From assembly GCA_014904845.1 (NCBI GenBank), contig MU119347.1, positions 62,001-126,000 of the forward strand: a stretch of 64,000 bases of DNA. The letters are read 5' to 3'. Position 1 is the first letter of the stretch, and each line of letters starts with the position of its first letter. Made by a program: the position numbers and the translations under genes. The DNA comes from Acephala macrosclerotiorum. Its lineage: Eukaryota; Ascomycota; Leotiomycetes; Helotiales; Mollisiaceae. The notes under the pieces are model-generated. The model saw nothing but the letters and a program-made list of their open reading frames with translations, made no database searches and was not told the origin of the DNA. Below, in pieces: positions 1-11,617 of this stretch.

Positions 1-2333
1 GTCACCGTGTCCATGTCTTTCAATACCAGTTGGCAAGTCGCTAAGCACTCATTGATCTGGCCTTGCTGGGCTTGCGTGTCTGCAAGCTGTAAAAGTTGCA
101 TTTCGGCATTATCCGTATCGAGTCCAGAGGCAGGGTCGTTGGGGTTGGAAAGGTACATCCGCGCTCTCTCCAAATCCAGTAATTGCTGGTCGAAGGTTGT
201 GGCAACGCTGGGAACTCTGGCAAGCTGGTTCAAGAAAGCTCTAGTGCCTCTGTTCCAGATCAAGAGATTGGTACGTCGAGCATAAAAGAAAACGCCAGCC
301 AGATTCTCTGCACTCAGAATTGCAGCTATCATCATCTCATGATTGCCGATCGCTTTCTGGATGAGAGCCAAGAGGTTGCCGATCATTTGTTGTTTCTCGG
401 ATATGGTTGCGTTTGGATCTGTGGCTATCATTGTCAACGTCGACAAGATGGTATCCACGTGACGGTTTTGCTCTTGGGAATTGTCCCAAAATCTTTCTTC
501 TGCGCTGGAGCTGCTCAAAAAAAATCTTCCAAAATGCATCGCATTACGCTCGTCGGGAGTCATGGGCTTTCCTACGCTCATGGCTTCCTCCATAGCTTCC
601 ACGGTGTTTCGAAATATTTCGTGCTCAGGGGTGTCGTTGGGAATGTGTTGACCTCGAGATCCTGCTGGTGGTGGCACGTCCCATAACTTCTTTTTATTCC
701 TATCTTTCACTTTGTATACACGCTTGCCACCTTCCTTAGGCGACCGAAAATGAAGAATGCCATGGCCGAATTGTCGAACAGCAATGTTCCAGAAGTTTTC
801 TTGTTGCATATCTTCCCATGCCGAAATGGGTACTAGGAAGAATTCGTCATATAAGAGGGGGCCTGGATTATTCAAAATAATCATGGCATTATCCGCCAGG
901 TCAACGTCGTCATAGGTACAGAAGTATCTCCGATGCCAAAACCCCATTGGAAGCTTTTTGCTATCTGCCACGAAAGGGTCTGTGGGACCACGATTTAGAT
1001 AGTTGCAATCAATATGCAGGATCCGGAAAAACTATTTAGCACTTACAGCGGCCTCGAAACTGAATCCTAACTCTGCTATCGGCTCTTCTCGAAAGAACAA
1101 CTCATGGTTGTACAATGAGGGAGCAGGAAGATCCTGTGCTTCAAAGAGAGCACGGATCAACTCATGCAAAATCTACCATGTAGTAAGCCGAGTTCAAAGC
1201 AAGAACTCGAGAAAGACTCACGCTATTAGCCACGTGCCACTGCACCATCATCCTATCCGCTGAGTTGATATCATTTCGCAGAAGTGGCTCCACCATATTG
1301 TAATCAAACCATATGAATACACGCCACTCTTTATTCGGGTTGTTGGACCTTGTCATAAAGGTGTCGTTCCACGTCGTCAATGCGTAACACTTCGGCGCAG
1401 GTGCCAAAGCTGGATTTACGGGGCTCTCATCGGCGTCCATAAAGCCAAACTGGCATTTCATCACTTTTTGCAATTTCGTCAGCAGCACGAGCCTTGGGGC
1501 CGGATCTGCTGCGTCCGGAGAAAATCCTACAACAGGATAAAATGCAGTAAGATCATCCCAACCAAGCTTGGCCATGTCGTTCAGGTCCTTTCGCGAATCG
1601 TGGATGAGGGTTCGCGGGCCATTCAATAACGCATCGAACTATGAAGAGTCAGCAGGTTACCTAGCTCCTTTAAAGCTACTCCGTAAATCGGGATGAGTTT
1701 CGATATGCAAGGGAAATAGAAAGAGATTCAAAGTTCGATAGATCTCTTGCCGCAGCTTGTATAACAAAAGAATAGGAACTTTCTAGTAAAGCACGTGCCA
1801 CTTAAACTACAATTAGGAACCTCACCGCAGAGATTGCTGAAGCGTAACGAAAGCAGTAATCAGACAATAGACTAACATACCCATGGTATTGTATGAGCAG
1901 ACATAATCATTTTGGATGCGAGTATTAAACAGGGCTTCATCACATCCCACGCCTCGTCGTTCGCCATAGTCCAATAGCCCTTGCCATTCTTCATCTTATA
2001 GAGCGATGTTCGGCTGTGATATGTGAACCGAGGTTTCCTTGCCCTCATTTCCCAGTTCTCCCGTTTGAGCAAGTCTATGATTCCATTTTGTAGATTTCCT
2101 GGCTTGAGTTCTCTTATTGGAAGACAATCCTTACGAGCGAGTTCTTCTGTTGTAAAACCATAGAGTCCGCGCCGTTGATATGCCTCGTTAGGCAAGGTTT
2201 TTTGTGGGAGAAGGGACGGAAATGATAGGTCGTTTGGGGTGAGCCCACTTTGAAAGGTAGAGAACTTCGAAACTCCATATTTTCTTGTAAATTCGGTCAA
2301 TAGTGGCACAGGTTGAGCTGGCTGACCAGCCAT
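1..2333 (-). CDS. Unknown fungal protein, 3' end beyond the window
   Basis: The gene reads leftward and leaves the window at base 1 without a stop. The likely start is the ATG at 2333 (MAGQPAQPVPLL...). Exon 1 is 1881-2333 and ends at a GTATGT donor; exon 2 is 1222-1638 and ends at GTGAGT; exon 3 begins at 1172; the last visible exon begins at 979. The third intron is awkward. Its consensus GTAAGT donor (1041-1046) leaves the next exon one base out of frame, whereas a weak GTGCTA donor four bases later keeps frame, so either the donor is unusual or there is an indel. The product so far is roughly 650-700 residues, soluble-looking, with no signal peptide or membrane segment. Visible blocks include GWDDLTAFYPVVGF and a charged C-terminal helix-rich part. 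I recognise no family and assign no function. Confidence 0.6.
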
Positions 2334-2645
2334 CGTTGATTGCCGAAATGAGTAAACGTCGTCGGTGATGGGTGAGGCGAGCCGTAGAACTGTGACTTGT
2401 GAAGATAACTTTGTTGCTTTATTCCCATATTTTACGACCGATTGCATTGTTCAGGGCCGCAGAGACATGATCGTTGACTGTGCCGGATCTGGCCAGACAG
2501 TGTGCGGGACATTGACGATAGCGACAAATGCCTTTGTTCATTGTTCGCAGCTTTGAAGACCCAAGGCTGAATTTGCACAATACCAACGCGACTCGGAGGA
2601 TTCGGCATGAACAAACAAGGAAGGATTGTTTAGCATCGCAGTTAT

Positions 2646-3622
2646 TTAGACCATCGAGCTTTGGACTAATGCAATTGTCTTCTCGGCGAGTAGTTGAGCA
2701 TCGGGAGGGAATCTGGCGCTGAGATAATTGTACCTTTGATCTTCGACAACAAATCTTGCAAAACATCAGTATCATGGCATTGAATGTGGTAGCCATACTC
2801 ACGGTCCCATTCCCAGGCTATTCTTGTATTGCCTTTCTGGATTGTCAAGGTGCTTTCTCACCTAAAGACAATATCAGTATCACATCATATCATCACAGAC
2901 AAGGATCTGCTTACTGATGTCTCAACATTATCACTCCCAGGCCCGTATGTTTTGTAATAGTCTCCGAGGAAGGCTCTGGTCCCCCAAAAGGCCACCTGCT
3001 CGAACTTTCTAGGCAAAGCTGTCGTGTCGCATTCATGTATTACGCTTTTCCCATCCGTACCTATTGTCTCCGACAGCACCATCACTCCATGGCAAACAGC
3101 CGCAACTGTTTTTATGCTAGGCTTGATTGTATCTGGGAAATATGATGCAAGGTGTTTATGCATGATTGGCGAGTCGATGAGTTGTTGCACGCTCTTCTCG
3201 TGTCCTCCTGGGAGGAACACAAGGTTGTAGGAATCGAGGTTGAAATCGGGAGAAGACCAGGAATTGGGATTGTTGAACTCCGGAGTGATCGACATCTGTT
3301 TGTACGCATCGACGGCCTCTCTAGTAGCACCCTGTCTGCCAGTCAGCCAGTGATTCTTTACTTGTATAGAGAACCATTCCACACCAATAGCTTCTGAGTT
3401 AAGCCCTCCAACATCTTCTCGTCACATTCTGGGACTGTGCCATTCTCGGTTGCAAATTGGACTTCGAAGCCAGCTTTCTTGAATGCTGCATAGGGGATTG
3501 CCGTCTCTGCAATCGCAGTCAGTTCGAGTGTATCTTCACAATGAGCATTTCACAGTGCCTTCCTTACCTGTTGGATCATGTCCATAGTCCGCCATTGGAA
3601 TAAGAACCTTGGGAGTTGCCAT
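2646..3622 (-). CDS. DJ-1/PfpI family protein (Hsp31-like)
   Basis: Five exons can be placed. The start ATG is at 3622; introns follow GTAAGG, GTGTGG (3332-3382, 51 nt), GTAAGC and GTGAGT donors; the stop is at 2646. The product is about 230 residues, normal for fungal DJ-1/Hsp31-like proteins. Family hallmarks in order are MATPKVLIPMADYGHDPTE at the N-terminus, the strand LVFLPGGHEKSV, the nucleophile elbow VAAVCHGV carrying the catalytic Cys, and the C-terminal GMGPFVVEDQRYNYLSAR followed by the LLAEKTIALV helix. Members of this superfamily act as glyoxalase-III-like or protein-repair enzymes, or as chaperones; which applies here cannot be told from sequence. All family landmarks are in frame after splicing, so the gene looks intact. 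Confidence 0.85.
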
Positions 3623-4250
3623 GTCGAAGTTGTTTCCAAATGACACAGGAGTCAAGATTGATTAGGATGACGATCAATGTCTGTTTATAGAGGGTACATA
3701 TGTGAGGAGCATCGTGAAGGGGTGATGTCAAGAGGCCGAGGCATAGAATGTGCTGAGATGGTCTATTATGGTCACCATAGCATGTCAATCTCCACCCTTG
3801 AGCCATTTCTTCCTCTTCCCTCCACGGTCCGATTCACAATTGTTCAATTAATGCCTACCAGTTGCACATCTAACTCCTGCACGGCTAGTGTGCTTCAATG
3901 TCTCTCTTCCCGGTTGCTAAGTTCTATGCTTTCATTCGTCGGGCAACATTTTTCAACACGTTTCTCAGTTCCTCCATCGAGAGATAGCCACGACTCTCCG
4001 CATCAGAAGCAGTGTCAGTCTATATTCATTGTTAGCATTGTACTTCCTTGCAATTTGCCCGGAAGCAGCTGTCGTTATGATGGATCAAAGGCGTTGATCC
4101 TGAAAGAAGCTTTGAGAAATTCAAAGCAATGGCGAAATCAGCGCCTCATCCAATATCTTGGAAGTGCCCGAAAACTCGTGGTTATTCTTGACTGAAACAT
4201 CACTTTGATTGCGAATTTCATGCTATAAATTTTGAGCATCGTTATACGAC
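3623..4250. other. Intergenic, no supported gene
   Basis: Between the divergently arranged DJ-1 gene (minus) and kinase gene (plus). Open frames here are short and without recognisable motifs. The interval presumably holds the promoters of both genes. Confidence 0.5.
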
Positions 4251-6118
4251 ATGGCGCTTCCATTTCTCCAGGCGGACAGACAGAGGTTCCTCGACAGCGA
4301 ACCACAATGGAGGGATCGCATTGGAGCGGGTTTCAAAGGCAAGAAGTTTCTTGGAATAGGATCTTTCGGTATCACTGGGTTGTGGGAGTACACCAGTCCG
4401 CAGTACCATGATCCAAAGGCGCCATCAATCAAGCAAGTCGTAGTCAATCAAGCAAGTCGTAGTCAAGATGTCACAGCTGTACCCCGCCGCTTTCGAAGAA
4501 ACAGGCAGAAGCGTCTTGGAAGAGGGTAATATTGGAAGGATAATAGCAGGATATGCCTCGAATCATCTCATTCGTCAATACGGAGGAAACCGTATTGGAG
4601 ACTGCTTCTCAGAAATGGAGGATGTCGTTAAGATTTTTCTCGAGTTCTGTCCTGGTGGGAGCTTGGATCAATTACTACCTCAACCGGGACAGAAAACTCA
4701 ACCACCTCTTCATGAGGCTGACATGTGGCAGATCTTCAATTGTTTGGCAATGGGTGTGTATGCCATGGAGAGAGAGTCGGAAGATATGCCGGTGCCCGGT
4801 GCGCCAGTATACAATGGATTGGACACAGAATTGTTGCACTGTGATATGAAGCCGGATAATGGTGAGATAAACCCCGAATCCTCCAATATCGTGCTAAGTT
4901 GCCCAGTGTTCTTCGGATACAAAGATGACGACCATAGACGAATGCCCATTTCTAAGGCCAGTCGCCACCAACCATCCACCATATGTAGTGAAATACTAAT
5001 ATCTGAAACAGATTGCAGATTTTGGAGAAGCGCTTTTTATCGAATCGTCTGACCTTCAAGACGACGCAGATGGAGCACGGTACTTAGAACGAGGTGCTCC
5101 AGCTTACAAACCCCCAGTATGTCATCCCAGGCCAGATTTACGTTGACCTTCCTAACCCCATAATTAGGAGGAAGTAATCAACAAACTCTTCAATGCCTGG
5201 AAAGACTCAGGCATTCCTCTCAATCACCCACGAAAAGGGACATGCTCGAACATTTGGCAGGTAGGCGCCATCATGAACTCGATCATTCTACGGGGACACA
5301 TAAACTTCAACCCCGACGTTGTCAAAGGTGTCAACCCACCTCTAGTCAACCGTTCGAAACTGGAGAGTCCATCCACATTACGAAACATCAACCTCTCAAG
5401 TCAACTGAACCACAGCCAAGGACTAGAAGACAAGACCATCACAAACCTTTACTCAGCCGCTCTTTTAACACTTGTGCAAGAATGCCTCTTCCGCGAACCA
5501 GAATTTCGACCCACCGCCGACGTCCTGGTGGAGTATACCAACTTCGGCCTTCAAACCGCAATGGTTAAACTCAAGAAAACCAGACCATTCCCGCTCCTAC
5601 CTCACCCATTCCGAAACATGAAGTTCAACGACGCGAATGGACCAGTCGAACCTCCCACAGCATGGCTAGTGAACCACGTCCAAGATGAGAATGGCGGCGG
5701 CTACTACGATGCAAGAGACGAGCCACCTCCAAAACGAAGCATGCTGTCCACCGCCATGGGCGTTGTATCTCCCATCGTCACTAGAAGTGTTCGAAGCAGC
5801 TTGAGTTCCGGTACATCTATCTTCTCCTCACTTGTTGGGAGCACGATTACGAGAGCTACGACTTCAAATCAGAGCAGTAACTCTGGGGGTGCTTCTAGGC
5901 CGGTCTCTCGGCCCACGAGTCCGCCTACGCCGGGGTTGGGGATAGCGAGGAAGATGGCGGGTGGGATGATGGGTTTTACTGGTATTGGGGCGAGATTTGT
6001 GTTTAATACGGCGAAGAATCAGGTCTCTGGGAGGAAAACTTCTTTGACAAGTGCCAACAGTGTTGAGGAGGCTCAGGCTGATGATGAGTTTGTGATTGTT
6101 GAGCCTCAAGCTGCCTAG
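4251..6118 (+). pseudogene. Protein kinase gene, frame-broken by a 19-bp duplication
   Basis: Start ATG at 4251. Kinase landmarks are a glycine-rich loop GIGSFGITG, the catalytic loop HCDMKPDN and IADFGEA for the DFG motif; the catalytic-loop Arg of HRD is Cys, making it a non-RD type. Exons are about 4251-4861, 4907-4956, 5012-5116 and 5168-6118. The third junction needs a GC-AG intron (4957-5011). The C-terminal ~170 residues (PPKRSMLSTAMGVVSP onward) are Ser/Thr-rich and low complexity. A perfect 19-bp tandem repeat at 4427-4464 shifts the frame immediately after the VVV strand that should end in the ATP-binding Lys. With one copy the strand reads VVVK and continues directly into MSQLYPAAFEETGRS. 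As written, translation from 4251 stops early. A recent allele-specific break or an assembly duplication are both possible. Confidence 0.75.
4427..4464. repeat. Perfect 19-bp tandem duplication inside the kinase
   Basis: AATCAAGCAAGTCGTAGTC occurs at 4427-4445 and again, identical and head-to-tail, at 4446-4464. Nineteen is not a multiple of three, so the extra copy causes a frameshift in the kinase N-lobe. Confidence 0.95.
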
Positions 6119-6779
6119 CCTGGAGTATGCTGAGCCTCGTATCGGCTGTCAACTTACTAGAGCCTGTCTCTTCTGAAATCTGTTCAATTCAGGATGTTTC
6201 CATGTCAATTGGGCCATGATTAACTGGTGTCTTAAAATACTTATCGTATTTCAGCTTCTTCACCGTCTGAAGTTATTGATCGTTGTGTTGCTGGTGTTCT
6301 AAATTTATATCATCTTCGAATTCTTCCCGAATCGTATTGCTATTTTCATGCATTGAGAATCCAATTGGATGCCACAGAAATGGCAGACTGGATAACATAT
6401 CTAGGTATGATTAGACTACTGCAGCTGTGGTGTAACGATCGCTTGGTGATTGGTAGCTGAATTCTGGAGGAGGCTTAGACTGGCCAATCGCGTCCTACAA
6501 GTGTGCTGGCCAATTTTGTCTCAGTTTCGTCGACTCTTCATGGAGAGTCATCTAACTCCACGACAACTTCGATCGCTCCAAACACTCTCCTTGAATGACA
6601 CGAAGCGCCTAGTAGGTTGCATATCTGTACCTTCTGTCTCTACAAGGGTCGTGTCTGACTTAACGGCAGCCTTATTAGTATCACAAGTAGTGGGCAGAAC
6701 GTCGCGAGGCTCCAGCACGTGACTAAGCCATCTTTGATATCCCTTCTGCCTGCAGCCATCTTACAATTCATTCTCCACC
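6119..6779. other. Intergenic, no supported gene
   Basis: Between two plus-strand genes. Contains the kinase 3' region and presumably the promoter of the next gene; short frames only. Confidence 0.5.
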
Positions 6780-9023
6780 ATGCAGGTCGGCCTCTCTCTA
6801 CAGGCGGATCTGATGACCAGTGGGTCGCTACTCCATACAACCACTGGTCGTCTTCTGAAGGCATTGAGCGATGGTGGCGTTGACTTCTACGCCGTTGCTG
6901 CGGCTGTCTACCTAGGCAAACAAATACCAATTCAGTCAAGGCACGAGACAGAAGTTAGCCGACTTCTGAACCAAAGGAGTGGCAGGGCAGGCTATTTAGC
7001 TAAAGCTCTGAACATCGGTTGGGGGCATTCGGATATCGCAATCGAGCTTGCGAGAACACGAGCTGGCACATCTGCCTTGTTGACAATTGGTGCATTGGCA
7101 ACTGGCTCGACTATCTATGCAGCAACGCAGGCTTTTGCGGAGCTCCTGAGTCTTGGCGGGTGTCCCCCAGAAGAGATGCCAAACATCGATGTCTTAAAAC
7201 CGATGATTAGCTACCTCGCGCCATTTATGTCAGATTTAGGCTTTCGAAAAGTCTTTCAGCATATAATCACGGCTTCGAAACAACGCTGCAGTGAGGCTGG
7301 AATCCGCAGCCCTGTTGGTTTGGAAACTACGGGAGAGGCTGGTGAATGGGCAAAGGCCTTTCGGCAACTAGTGTTTACTGCTCAAAGACAAGAGTCATTC
7401 CATCTCTACATTTCTCAGCGAGGCGCCTGGCTCGCAGCGTACGCATCACATATTCTTGGTATGGCTGTTCAAGTCATGATGGACGAACTCGTATTATGGC
7501 AATCTGCAGGTCCAGCAGGGGCGGTTTGGATCCAACTTGCTCATACTGGAGTCAAGGCTGGGAACAAGATTTCATGCAACGATAATTTCATTATCATAAA
7601 TCCACCAACGTCACAGCAAGGACAGCAACCAATGAATTTCGATTATGCGATTGGAGAAGCCTTGAATGCAGAGATCATCGTGGACTCACGAATTACACGT
7701 ACGATTTCCGATTCGATAGAGAGAGGGATTGTCCGGCTAGCTTTCACCCTGAAAGCAAATCTGAGGATGAGATCTAGGAATAGCCTAGGTTATATAGACC
7801 CGAATCACAAGATAAATGGAAACTTCGGCGATTCGGTGAATGCTATTCACGACCAATGCACAAGTCTCGGAATATCGTACGACAACTTCGAAAGCGGATA
7901 TGCAACCGCTTCGGCAAGGATTAAGGCATGGACGGGAACCTCACTTCAAACTCATGGGCTTACGTATCTTGACCAGCGCCAGGCTCACGAACTTCAGGTC
8001 GTCTGTGGAGCCCACGGGACGAACCAGAACTCGTTAACCAAGATTCCACATTGTCTCTGCTGCCGTATAGGAGCTTTAATTCACGGATTTGGGGCGACTG
8101 TTGTGGCCCTGATGCAATGTGTATTTGATCCGAGCGAACTTCGGTTTCAGGCAACTGTAATTAATAGCAGCAAAATCACACCATGGAGTAGGGCGGTCAT
8201 TGCTTCTGAGGATGGTCAAGTCGACGGTTTCGCCACCAATACACAGTTGTTCGTTCACCTGAGCCAGCTTCTTCATGGATCAGAGGCTTTGAAAGAGTCT
8301 GAGACACTTGACCAGTTGACCGGGGCAGACATCCTTGCTGTCTCCATCGATAGTCTGACAGTGCATTATCGTGTTCTCCTGGACTCAGAAGCCTTTGATG
8401 ATCGAGGAAGGATGCTGGCTATAACTTCAGGACGAATCAGTCATCACGGAGTATTACGGCGTTTAGTGAAGGAATCTACTGCACCTGACTTCGTCTATCG
8501 GGAGCATTCTTACAGTCGACGAGACGAGACACTGGGAAGCTTTGCTATGATGGTTGACGGCTTTGTTATCACTCCGCACTATGTAAAGGGGGCAGTAGAG
8601 GCTGCGATGCAAGTTTCTCTCGCTGAAGATGCCTTCTGGGTCAAAACAATTCTCAAGACCACTGAGAAGGAAAGTGCAGAACAAATCACGATCTCTAGGT
8701 GCATCAATAACATGCTCCTATATGATGTGACGGGACGCTGTTCTCACAGTAGAGATGGAGGGCACGTTGTCCGCGAGAAAAGAGCTCCCATCTTTGTAGC
8801 CTCATTTTCAAGCAGAAGTCAAAGGATGAGCAGCCGTTCTAGTCATGAGTACGCTATTATTCTCTACGCACTGAAAGACTCTACCATCGAACAATTGCTC
8901 CAAGTTGGGTGTTTGAGTCTCGGAGGTGTTCTACAAGGGAATAGCTGTTTGTCTTGTTCAATAGAGTATATACAGTCTCGTCGCGGGATGGATCAAGGAT
9001 TTGTGGAATTAATTATGTCTTAG
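6780..9023 (+). CDS. Large unknown fungal protein, single exon, 747 residues
   Basis: One uninterrupted frame of 747 codons from ATG 6780 to TAG 9023; a shorter frame would be expected by chance, so this is a real gene. It begins MQVGLSLQADLMTSGSLL. Residues ~95-120 (TSALLTIGALATGSTIYAA) form a hydrophobic stretch that could be a membrane or buried helix. Residues ~180-240 (GLETTGEAGEWAKAFRQLV, ESFHLYISQRGAWLAAYASH) look well ordered and resemble, from memory, conserved hypothetical proteins of other Pezizomycotina. There is no P-loop, signal peptide or zinc-binding pattern that I can see. The C-terminal third is less compositionally constrained. No function is assigned. It stands on the same strand as its neighbours with its own ~660-bp upstream gap, so it is probably transcribed separately. 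Confidence 0.75.
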   Translation: MQVGLSLQADLMTSGSLLHTTTGRLLKALSDGGVDFYAVAAAVYLGKQIPIQSRHETEVSRLLNQRSGRAGYLAKALNIGWGHSDIAIELARTRAGTSALLTIGALATGSTIYAATQAFAELLSLGGCPPEEMPNIDVLKPMISYLAPFMSDLGFRKVFQHIITASKQRCSEAGIRSPVGLETTGEAGEWAKAFRQLVFTAQRQESFHLYISQRGAWLAAYASHILGMAVQVMMDELVLWQSAGPAGAVWIQLAHTGVKAGNKISCNDNFIIINPPTSQQGQQPMNFDYAIGEALNAEIIVDSRITRTISDSIERGIVRLAFTLKANLRMRSRNSLGYIDPNHKINGNFGDSVNAIHDQCTSLGISYDNFESGYATASARIKAWTGTSLQTHGLTYLDQRQAHELQVVCGAHGTNQNSLTKIPHCLCCRIGALIHGFGATVVALMQCVFDPSELRFQATVINSSKITPWSRAVIASEDGQVDGFATNTQLFVHLSQLLHGSEALKESETLDQLTGADILAVSIDSLTVHYRVLLDSEAFDDRGRMLAITSGRISHHGVLRRLVKESTAPDFVYREHSYSRRDETLGSFAMMVDGFVITPHYVKGAVEAAMQVSLAEDAFWVKTILKTTEKESAEQITISRCINNMLLYDVTGRCSHSRDGGHVVREKRAPIFVASFSSRSQRMSSRSSHEYAIILYALKDSTIEQLLQVGCLSLGGVLQGNSCLSCSIEYIQSRRGMDQGFVELIMS

Positions 9024-9822
9024 AATCTAGCAGGCGTTAGAATGCTATACTTCGTATGGAATACGATTTGATATGGAGGAATTATCAGGTTTCTATAGCT
9101 TGAATATTGGTTTGAAAAGCTTTAGCTTTAACATGGTGTGCAGTACAGTACCCAATCTTTCGGCGGTAGCGAAGACTTCAGGGGGCAAGCTCGCCAATTC
9201 CAGGCAGGTGCTTTCTCGCTAGGCTCAACACTCCCTATCCTAAAGGAGAGCGCAGCAATTAGCAAAATTTCTCAGGCAGAAAGTTATAAATGAGATTGAG
9301 CAAAATGCTACATGCATACCCCGCCAGATGCCAAGGTTGCCAACGGCAGACACAGCCACATCACGTGCCAAGCACTTAGGCCTTGTCTGCATGCCCCTGT
9401 CCGCTGACTTCAGCTTTGCGCCCACCACCAAAATCTTCACCAAACCATAGAAAATCTTACCAACTTCCCACGCACATCTTACGCCGCGCGATTTCGATCT
9501 CCAGATGGCGTCGAGATGAGTGTTCTCCAATATTCAGCTTCACATAATTAAGTCATGATTCGTTGAAATCGCTGCCGAGCCCGATTTGCAACATTGAGGC
9601 CACAGGGCTGAGTGCGGCGGTGTGCTGAGACATTGCAACACCATCTTCTAGGCAGCGTGTGTGACCCTCTCTCATATATATCACTCTCTCTCTCTCTGCG
9701 CTATAGCCTTTTTCCCACTCCCCACCATTCTCGCTTTCTATACAATATCACCAGAAAATCGCGTTTGAGCTCCTTACAGTTTTCCGAGCGTGAACTTCTC
9801 CATTTCGTTCCTCTCGATCACG
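9024..9822. other. Intergenic, with CT-rich promoter tract
   Basis: No supported gene. A pyrimidine tract with CTCTCTCT repeats lies around 9668-9700, about 130 bp upstream of the next start codon. Such tracts are common in fungal promoters and 5' leaders. Confidence 0.5.
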
Positions 9823-11617
9823 ATGCCGACCACCACCAAATTCTACGGCTCCCAAGTCGGCGGCTCGCCAGTAACCTCATACTCCTACACTGGGTCCCCC
9901 CTCGAACTCTTACGCCATGACATCGCATCCGCATTTTCCTTCTTCTTGTTTTTGCCATTTATTGTTATGCCCATGAATCCATTGCGGTCTGGGTATTTGT
10001 GCGAATTATACCCTAGTTTGGAGAATTTCTGGTGCATGTTTTTACACGTGGTTTTGATATTGTTGCAATTACCTTTTCTGTTATCGATACCGTTTTGGAT
10101 CTTCTTGCCGGTTTGGACTGTGGGTTTGGGAGTGGGTGTGTTTTTGGTGGTTAATAGGGGGATTTGGTATCTATTGAATGGGCCAGAGATTGAATATCCT
10201 TCCAACCCCGCCTATGCGAGCAACGAGGGGCATGAACATGAACAATGGATCTTTTTAAACGGCGTTGCTGTCGGGTATGTCTCTTCTCTTCCCGCACCGA
10301 AAGAGCAAGTATATTGACGAGAGAATAGCAAACACTGGCTCCAATCAAACGTAGACCGCCTCTCTCTTACGTTCCGCCGCCCAGTCCTCGGAATCCAGTA
10401 CGTCAAAACCCCTATTCCTTCGTCAGGAGCCGAGTTCTCCTTCTCGAAACAGTCGTTCGGGAGAGCTCGGCTTCTCTGATCTTCGATTTTTCTTGAAAAC
10501 CTCATGCTAAATCATCTATAGCAACCCCACCAACGGAATCCTCTTCGACGTCCTGCAATGCCTCATCCAACGAAACTTCACCTACGCCACCTCCGACGTG
10601 CGGTCCTGCTACGCCATCGTAAAATCCAAACTCTACGAGCCAAACCTCACAAAAGTGATTTTTATCCTGCATAGTCAGGGCGCGATTGAGGGAGGGATGA
10701 TTGTGGATTGGTTGCTGCAGGAGGTTCCGCAGGATCTACTTGGGAAGTTGGAGGTGTATACTTTTGGGAATGCTGCAAACCACTTCAACAACCCGCATCT
10801 GCACCTTCTGTCCCAGGCTGCGGCTCTTAAACATCCAGGGACGCCATTCTCGACGAAGACGACGACGAGCGTGAGCTATCACGACTCTGTCGCCGCTCCT
10901 CCTGCGACGAGTGGGAACGGAAAAGCAAAGGATGGGAATGGAACGACTGTGAGCACGACTCCGAAATCAAGCAGGTCACAATCAACATCCGGCAAGACGA
11001 TCAGGTATATAGAACATTACGCCCATACCTCGGATTTTGTCGCGAGATGGGGAGTCTTGCATTTCACTTGCAACTTCTCCCTCGATCCTCACTCCCCTCG
11101 ATTCATGGGACGAGTCTTCGAACGTCAGGGTGAGGGACACCAGTTGAATATGCATTATCTCGACTCGATGTTTCCTCTCAAACGCTCTAAGGATCCGAAG
11201 GGAGGGATTGGTGGCTCAGGATTTCTGGGAGCAGATGAGGAGGGGAATGAGTTCATGGAGAGTGTGATGGCCTTGGGTGGGGTGGAGGATGGGGAAGAGA
11301 AGAAGGATGAACGAGAAGGTTGGGAGATGAGTTATTTGGGAACGCATGGGGAACCTCTCAGCAATGAAGAAAATGAGGTACTAATTAGAGACATGAGTCC
11401 GATCTCCCCTGCTACGATGAGGAAGTTTGTTAAGGATTTCGATGGGAAGAAGGGGTTGGCTATGACGAATGGGAAGGAAGGGGCGTTGGATAAAGAAGCA
11501 GAGAAGAAGATGGAGTTCAAGGTCAAGGATCTGAGTAGACTTTGGTTGTATATTAATGGGAAGAGCCCGCGTGCTGACGAAGGAGACGTGGGGATTGCGA
11601 GGATGGCTACTATTTGA
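9823..11617 (+). CDS. Membrane-anchored alpha/beta-hydrolase-like protein
   Basis: Three exons: 9823-10274, 10329-10397 and 10522-11617, joined by GTATGT and GTACGT introns, giving 538 codons. Splicing joins PVLGIH to NPTNGILFDVLQ in frame. Residues ~30-55 and ~70-110 are hydrophobic (FFLFLPFIVMPM; VVLILLQLPFLLSIPFWI; VWTVGLGVGVFLVV), so the N-terminus is membrane-embedded with two or three helices. The second half has the hydrolase strand and elbow VIFILHSQGAIEGG, in which Ser of HSQG is the likely nucleophile of a GxSxG-like motif. Low-complexity Ser/Thr/Lys-rich insertions follow. This is a conserved fungal family without an assigned substrate to my knowledge; lipase-like activity is only a suggestion. 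The start is the first ATG of the frame with clear downstream coding character. Confidence 0.8.

Noticed and set aside
183..686. Open plus-strand frame of 167 codons
   Set aside because: Antisense to the coding exon of the left-edge gene, whose minus frame has coherent sequence and splice sites.
3677..4195. Plus-strand 172-codon frame upstream of the kinase
   Set aside because: No family features, odd composition, and lies in the shared promoter interval; treated as chance.
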